From NCBI GenBank assembly GCA_905479885.1, contig CAJQOE010000107.1, forward strand, positions 1 through 18,105: DNA of 18,105 nt. Direction: 5' to 3'. Below the pieces are notes generated by a model that saw nothing but the letters and a program-made list of their open reading frames with translations, had not been told where the DNA came from and did no database searches. The DNA is from an uncultured Rickettsiaceae bacterium. Its GTDB lineage: Bacteria; Pseudomonadota; Alphaproteobacteria; Rickettsiales; Rickettsiaceae. Both the position numbers and the translations under genes were made by a program. Shown piece by piece: positions 14,533 to 18,105 of the stretch (the stretch's first letter is position 1; every line of letters begins with the position of its first letter).

Positions 14533-14538
14533 TCAGTT

Positions 14539-14673
14539 TTATGCAGTTAATTTCTTTCTACCTTTAGCTCTACGGTTTTTAATGATATTTCTACCACCAA
14601 CTGTTGCCATTCTAGCTCTAAAGCCATGTCTTCTTTTTCTTACGATATTACTTGGTTGAAAGGTACGTTTCAT
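14539..14673 (-). CDS. rpmH: 50S ribosomal protein bL34
   Basis: A very basic 44-residue ribosomal protein, MKRTFQPSNIVRKRRHGFRA continuing to GRKKLTA, full-length and canonical. The open frame extends 22 codons further upstream, but the internal ATG at 14671-14673 gives the exact family length and the invariant MKRT(F/Y)QPS start. No strong SD precedes it. Its promoter must lie under the 5' end of the divergent HIG1-type gene, since only about 150 bases separate the two starts. Confidence 0.98.
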   Translation of the reverse strand: MKRTFQPSNIVRKRRHGFRARMATVGGRNIIKNRRAKGRKKLTA

Positions 14674-14821
14674 AACTGAAAATCTATTTTTATATTCAAG
14701 AATTTTGTGCAGTTTACTCAGAATTACTTTAATTGTCAATTCTTATATTCTTTCCTGGCTAGTAAAAATATTTTCCTCTGATATGATACATTGCATAATC
14801 AACTTAGGTGCCCTAGATAAC

Positions 14822-15007
14822 ATGCTATTCATTATTATATTCATAATATTAACTATAAGTGCCTTATTATTAGGATTAATTTCCATGGCAGCTGGTGAAA
14901 AATTTCACAAGCTTTATGGTACAAAATTAATGACTTTACGAGTGTGTTTTCAGGCGATAGCCATCCTATCTTTAGCAATTACTTATTTAATAACCTTATA
15001 TAATTAG
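14822..15007 (+). CDS. HIG1-type twin-transmembrane small protein
   Basis: Small membrane protein of 61 residues with two hydrophobic segments, MLFIIIFIILTISALLLGLI and CFQAIAILSLAITYLI, joined by a loop SMAAGEKFHKLYGTKLMTLRV. That loop matches the HIG_1_N family (hypoxia-induced gene 1; G.F...Y.NKLMR.RV pattern), which in alphaproteobacteria and mitochondria associates with respiratory chain complexes, notably cytochrome oxidase. The start at 14822 gives the usual family length; an in-frame ATG at 14783 is possible but adds 13 unlikely residues, and the open frame runs back to 14705. No clear SD for either. Divergent from rpmH; followed by the DnaA-box region. Confidence 0.7.
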   Translation: MLFIIIFIILTISALLLGLISMAAGEKFHKLYGTKLMTLRVCFQAIAILSLAITYLITLYN

Positions 15008-15040
15008 TGCCCAAGGTTGCAAAGATTGCTCCTTAAAATT

Positions 15041-15350
15041 ATATCCACAATGTTTGTGGATAAGTATGTGAACAAACTGTTGAAATACAACAATATTTCC
15101 AGTCAACATATAGCTATTGTATAAGTTGACTAAAAAATGAGCGCACCTCTACAACCCGCATAAAACTTATGAAGAAGCAAAATTAACATTTATATAGATG
15201 TAAAACAAAACTTAACAAAGGACGATAAGTGCTAATTTGTGCATAACTTAAGGAGATTTAAGCAGGCCACGTCGTTTTATTTCTCCAATTTAGAACTATT
15301 ATCTTAAAATCAGACTCATAATAAAAAAAATATAACACAAAAAACCATTA
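15041..15350. other. Candidate replication-origin-like region with clustered DnaA boxes
   Basis: In the 483-base gap between the HIG1 gene and the symporter gene are two perfect DnaA boxes (TTATNCACA) read on the minus strand: TGTGGATAA at 15055-15063 and TGTGCATAA at 15238-15246. A one-mismatch box ATATCCACA (15041-15049) faces the first across a 5-base gap, forming the inverted repeat TATCCACAA-TGT-TTGTGGATA, and another one-mismatch box, TGTGAACAA, is at 15067-15075. An inverted repeat AGTCAAC/GTTGACT lies at 15101-15131. AT-rich tracts at about 15176-15215 and 15310-15345 could serve as unwinding elements. Nearby transcription diverges from this region. A DnaA-regulated promoter is the main alternative. 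Confidence 0.4.
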
Positions 15351-15490
15351 GACAATTCAGGTGCGTGGTGCTAGGATGTTGACGTAATTATTCTGCCCTT
15401 TTAATCTTTTAAAACAAACAATATCACGAGCAAGTAAAGTAGGCTCGAAGAAAACTAATTAATCTTAAATAATTTCTGAGTAAGCTAGTT

Positions 15491-16630
15491 ATGTTCCGTC
15501 AAATGCCGATTATTTTGGCGCTAATTATTGCAACAATAATTGCTTTTGGCAATTTCATACCAACTATTGCAGCTCAGTACTTATTTGGGATAAGCCTTTC
15601 CATTAAATCATTAATTATTTTTCTATTACCAATTATTATTTTTGGCTTACTTTACAAAGCCGCAGTGAGTCTTGCAAAAGATGCCTCAAAAATTATATTA
15701 TTGATTCTAGCGGCAGTAGTGATTTCTAATACTATCACCACTAGCCTTAGCCAATTTCTCGGGATATGGATCTATAAATTTGATATGAACCTAACAATCC
15801 CAGATGAAACAACAAACTTAACTTCTATATTGCTGTTCGAATTTCCATCTTATATCCCTAATCATATTGCTATGTTTTCTGGAATTATATTTGGTATTTT
15901 GTCAGCAAAAATTATACCCATACATGCCGAAAAAATTGGCTTCACTCTTGAAAAAATAGTACATAAATTACTTGCAATAATAACCTTGCTTATCCCAATG
16001 TTTGTAGCTGGTTTTGTTATTAAACTACAACATGACGGTATAATCGCTCAAATAATCCAGGATTACACTATAATCTTTGCGATTATCGCAATCGCACAAT
16101 TTGGTTATATAAGCTTGTTATACTTCGTTTTTAATAAACTAAATATAGCCCAAACACTATCATCCATAAAAAACATGCTACCTGCTGCTGTTAGTGGGTT
16201 TAGCACAATGTCTAGCGCTGCCAGTATGCCTCTTACTTTAATTGGCACCGAACGCAACGCACAAAACAAAGATTTAGTGCACACCGTAGTGCCAGCAACA
16301 GTCAATATTCACCTAATAGGCGATTGTATAGCCATCCCGTGTTTTGCCTTTGCTATACTAAAAAATTACGACATAATGCAGCCGCATCTATTCACATACT
16401 TAATATTTACAGGATATTTTGTGCTAGCAAAATTTTCAGTAGCAGGAATTCCTGGCGGCGGTATTCTAGTAATGCTACCAATATTAGAGCAATATTTAGG
16501 CTTCAATGCTGAAATGTTATCATTAATTACAGCCTTATATATATTATTTGACCCAGTAATTACTAGCGCAAACGTACTAGGGAATGGGGCTTTGGCAAAA
16601 ATCATTGACACCATAACATATAAAAAATAA
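15491..16630 (+). CDS. Divergent dicarboxylate/amino-acid:cation symporter (DAACS/SDF family)
   Basis: Inner-membrane transporter of 379 residues with about eight hydrophobic segments plus two re-entrant hairpins. Family marks: serine-rich hairpin STMSSAASMP (238-247), VPATVNIHLIGD (267-278) where NMDGT is typical, hairpin 2 AGIPGGGILVMLPIL (318-332), and FDPVITSANVLGNGALAKII (353-372) where DxxRTxxNVxGD is typical. Compared with GltPh numbering, Arg397 (binds the substrate side-chain carboxylate) is Ile357, Asp405 (sodium site) is Asn365 and Asp312 is probably His274, while Asp394, Thr398 and Asn401 are kept. It is therefore unlikely to be an ordinary aspartate/glutamate transporter; substrate unknown. 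Weak SD. It lies 64 bases before the pentapeptide gene. Confidence 0.85.
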   Translation: MFRQMPIILALIIATIIAFGNFIPTIAAQYLFGISLSIKSLIIFLLPIIIFGLLYKAAVSLAKDASKIILLILAAVVISNTITTSLSQFLGIWIYKFDMNLTIPDETTNLTSILLFEFPSYIPNHIAMFSGIIFGILSAKIIPIHAEKIGFTLEKIVHKLLAIITLLIPMFVAGFVIKLQHDGIIAQIIQDYTIIFAIIAIAQFGYISLLYFVFNKLNIAQTLSSIKNMLPAAVSGFSTMSSAASMPLTLIGTERNAQNKDLVHTVVPATVNIHLIGDCIAIPCFAFAILKNYDIMQPHLFTYLIFTGYFVLAKFSVAGIPGGGILVMLPILEQYLGFNAEMLSLITALYILFDPVITSANVLGNGALAKIIDTITYKK

Positions 16631-16694
16631 CTGTACTTTTCTGTTTAACTTGGATAAATTAATATCGTATATTAATTTAAATTCCTTATTGATA

Positions 16695-17330
16695 ATGAAA
16701 AAATTACTTATCTTATCGTTAATATATGGATTAGCAATAAACGCTAATGCATCAAACCCAGACTCAATAAAGCAACTTGAAGATGCGCTGATATCTAATA
16801 CGCGAGAATCCAAAGCTCTTGATTTATCTGGCTATGATATGCGTAAATTTGGATCTTTAAACGGCTCCACTATCAAAGATAAATTAAATTTTAAAAATGC
16901 AAACCTAGAAAACGCTAACTTTGCAGGCATGGATATACGCAACATTCATTTTCAAGGAAGCAATCTAAAAAATGCTAATTTTGAAGGCGCAACTCTGTCT
17001 AGTACTAGCTTTATCAATACAAAGCTAGATAATGCTAATTTTAAAAATGCAGAGTTTGCATCTGTTATCTTTAAAAGATCTTCTGCTAGAAAGAATAATT
17101 TTGATAATTTAGTAGCTGAAAATACTAATTTTGATAATACAGATTTAAGCGGCTCAAGTTTCCTTAATGTACAGCTTACTAATGCAAATTTTGATCATTC
17201 CAAATTAAATGACGTCACTTTAAAGGATAGCACTTTGCATCAGGTAAGCTTCAGCAATATAAAAGGCAAAAAGAATTTTGTTAAATCTAATTTAAATACC
17301 ACAAGAGTCAGTGGTTTAAGTTTATTCTAA
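16695..17330 (+). CDS. Secreted pentapeptide-repeat protein
   Basis: A 211-residue protein with signal peptide MKKLLILSLIYGLAINANA (cleavage likely after Ala19), so it acts in the periplasm or beyond. From about residue 50 to 200 it is built of pentapeptide repeats A(N/D)(L/F)xx, e.g. NANLENANFAGMDIRNIHF, KLDNANFKNAEFASVIF, NTNFDNTDLSGSSFL, which stack into a right-handed quadrilateral beta-helix. Some cytoplasmic members protect gyrase, but an exported one does not fit that role, and no function can be given. The start at 16695 is chosen over the in-frame ATG at 16650 because it yields a clean signal peptide. It is followed by the HIT gene after only 4 bases, implying one operon. Confidence 0.88.
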   Translation: MKKLLILSLIYGLAINANASNPDSIKQLEDALISNTRESKALDLSGYDMRKFGSLNGSTIKDKLNFKNANLENANFAGMDIRNIHFQGSNLKNANFEGATLSSTSFINTKLDNANFKNAEFASVIFKRSSARKNNFDNLVAENTNFDNTDLSGSSFLNVQLTNANFDHSKLNDVTLKDSTLHQVSFSNIKGKKNFVKSNLNTTRVSGLSLF

Positions 17331-17334
17331 AATC

Positions 17335-17745
17335 ATGACATTTAAATTAAATCAGATACTACAACAAGATAGTGCTTTTATTATGGAGCTTAAACTATGC
17401 CAAGTAAGGCTGATTGATAATGCAGACTTTCCCTGGCTGCTTTTGGTCCCACAGCTCTCTAATCTAACTGAAATCACAGATTTAAGCGACAAGGCGTATG
17501 ATTTACTAAATAAAGAAATCAAAATCGTAGCTAAAGCCTTGCAGCATGAATTAACTCCAGATAAATTAAACATTGCAACACTAGGCAACGTTGTCTCACA
17601 ACTACATGTGCATATTATCGCCAGATATACAAAAGACAAACTATTCCCAAAACCAGTCTGGGGATGTGAATTCACACCTTACTCCTTAAACGCTCGCAAA
17701 AACAATGTGCACAGGTTAAAAACAGCAATAAATCATATAATTTGA
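17335..17745 (+). CDS. HIT-domain protein (histidine triad nucleotide hydrolase family)
   Basis: A 136-residue cytoplasmic protein of the alphaproteobacterial HIT subfamily. The nucleotide-binding motif is QLHVHIIAR (89-97): His91 and the nucleophile-position His93 are present, while the third His of the HxHxH triad is Ile95, as is common in this subfamily. The downstream signature DKLFPKPVWG (101-110) and upstream FPWLLLVPQ (32-40) confirm the assignment. Members hydrolyse nucleotide phosphoramidates or dinucleotides; the physiological substrate is unknown. It starts 4 bases after the pentapeptide gene stop with no SD of its own, so it is probably translated by coupling. Confidence 0.92.
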   Translation: MTFKLNQILQQDSAFIMELKLCQVRLIDNADFPWLLLVPQLSNLTEITDLSDKAYDLLNKEIKIVAKALQHELTPDKLNIATLGNVVSQLHVHIIARYTKDKLFPKPVWGCEFTPYSLNARKNNVHRLKTAINHII

Positions 17746-17906
17746 CATGCTTTATTATAATTTAGAGCTTTAGAACACTAGCAATTTGTTTCATTTTCAT
17801 TATTGTAAGTGCATATATACCAGACATTCCATAACCTCATTCGTAAGCATAAACTAATAACTACTCCTAACTAGATACCACACTGACCACAAAAGAACTA
17901 AAGCAA
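17746..17906. other. Short non-coding spacer before the IS200 end
   Basis: About 160 AT-rich bases after the HIT gene with no ORF, no RNA gene and no convincing terminator. It is the likely insertion site flank of the IS200-type element. Confidence 0.5.
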
Positions 17907-17925
17907 TGTCTAAAACCATTAGACA
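17907..17925. repeat. 7-bp hairpin next to the IS200 end
   Basis: TGTCTAA (17907-17913), loop AACCA, TTAGACA (17919-17925), perfect arms. It is either outside the IS or part of its end. The sub-sequence AAAACCATTAGACAA (17912-17926) also occurs at 15341-15355. Confidence 0.45.
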
Positions 17926-17934
17926 AGTGAACCT

Positions 17935-17954
17935 CCACGGGGCAAGCCCCATGG
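17935..17954 (-). mobile_element. IS200/IS605 terminal hairpin (TnpA recognition end)
   Basis: CCACGGGGC, loop AA, GCCCCATGG: nine-base arms with one mismatch, two bases beyond the tnpA stop codon. IS200/IS605 elements carry such subterminal imperfect hairpins instead of inverted repeats; TnpA binds them as single-stranded DNA. The cleavage point is probably within the next about 30 bases outward (toward lower coordinates), but cannot be fixed. Confidence 0.65.
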
Positions 17955-17956
17955 TA

Positions 17957-18105
17957 TCAAGTCGGCGAGCCTAGTACAAGCTGCGCTTGCCCGCTGTCTT
18001 CTTTCCCCTGTTGCTCAATATAGTTCTTAATTATTTCTTCGTTAACACCTACCGTAGAAACAAAATATCCATCAGACCATATACCATCTACACCCCAATA
18101 AGCTT
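17957..18105 (-). CDS. tnpA: IS200/IS605-family TnpA transposase, C-terminal part
   Basis: Partial gene running in from the right edge, 48 residues visible and TGA at 17957-17959. The segment AYWGVDGIWSDGYFVSTVG and then VNEEIIKNYIEQQ is typical of the HUH/Y1 transposase TnpA; the Tyr in KNYIEQQ is the catalytic tyrosine that forms the 5'-phosphotyrosine link in single-strand peel-and-paste transposition. The HUH histidines lie upstream, outside the window. The 3' end of the frame overlaps nothing and is followed by the terminal hairpin. No TnpB is visible on this side. Confidence 0.92.
   Translation of the reverse strand, partial: AYWGVDGIWSDGYFVSTVGVNEEIIKNYIEQQGKEDSGQAQLVLGSPT

Noticed and set aside
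14539..14739. Longer 66-residue form of bL34
   Set aside because: The family is 44 residues and starts at the internal MKRTFQPS; the 22 extra residues have no counterpart.
15249..15266. CtrA-type site TTAA-N-TTAA
   Set aside because: The spacer is six bases (GGAGAT), not the seven required by the consensus.
16650..17330. Earlier start for the pentapeptide protein
   Set aside because: The added 15 residues would disrupt the signal peptide that begins MKKLLIL at 16695.
1..18105. tRNA, rRNA, tmRNA genes and CRISPR arrays
   Set aside because: No T-loop motifs in cloverleaf context, no rRNA-like blocks and no regularly spaced direct repeats were seen by eye; a tRNAscan/Infernal run would settle this.

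Overview
The window looks like a piece of an AT-rich chromosome from an obligate intracellular alphaproteobacterium, most likely a member of the Rickettsiales. The signs are strong A+T bias with long non-coding gaps, ankyrin-repeat and eukaryote-like leucine-rich-repeat proteins, a short porin-like surface antigen, an alphaproteobacterial HIT protein (QLHVHIIAR ... PVWG) and HIG1-type membrane protein, and weak or absent Shine-Dalgarno sites at many genes. No database search was run, so the lineage is an inference. The window begins inside an IS3-family transposase and ends inside an IS200/IS605 TnpA gene.

Layout. 1-547: IS3 right end and a GC-richer non-coding patch. 548-3498, minus strand: ybiT-type ABC-F ATPase, ribosomal genes rplT and rpmI, and a small unknown acidic-tailed protein. 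3549-5529: a divergent core pair, rsmI (16S rRNA C1402 2'-O-methyltransferase) and an LpoA/LppC-like lipoprotein, with start codons 28 bp apart. 5645-11463: an accessory and envelope region with an LRR protein behind an operator-like palindrome, a MITE-like element, a degenerate prepilin-peptidase homologue, an outer-membrane beta-barrel protein and a 764-residue ankyrin protein. 11552-13994, minus strand: a two-gene operon of unrecognised proteins, the larger with a proline-rich stretch, a textbook WH2-like actin-binding motif and a W-containing acidic motif. 14173-14673, minus strand: rnpA and rpmH. 14822-17745, plus strand: HIG1 protein, an intergenic cluster of DnaA boxes, a DAACS-type symporter, a secreted pentapeptide-repeat protein and a HIT protein. 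17907-18105: IS200 end and tnpA.

How it fits together. Housekeeping translation and envelope genes (rplT, rpmI, rsmI, rnpA, rpmH, the lipoprotein) are interleaved with probable host-interaction genes (LRR, ankyrin, barrel protein, WH2-like protein). The strongest candidate for something new is the 11552-13994 operon, whose larger product has the parts list of a WASP/RickA-like actin nucleation factor (proline-rich, WH2-like, acidic-W) set in a duplicated module. Second is the 15041-15246 DnaA-box cluster: most genes to its left within 3.5 kb run leftward and all genes to its right up to the IS200 run rightward, as expected near a replication origin. Third are two core-family membrane proteins that have lost residues their families normally need (prepilin peptidase and symporter).
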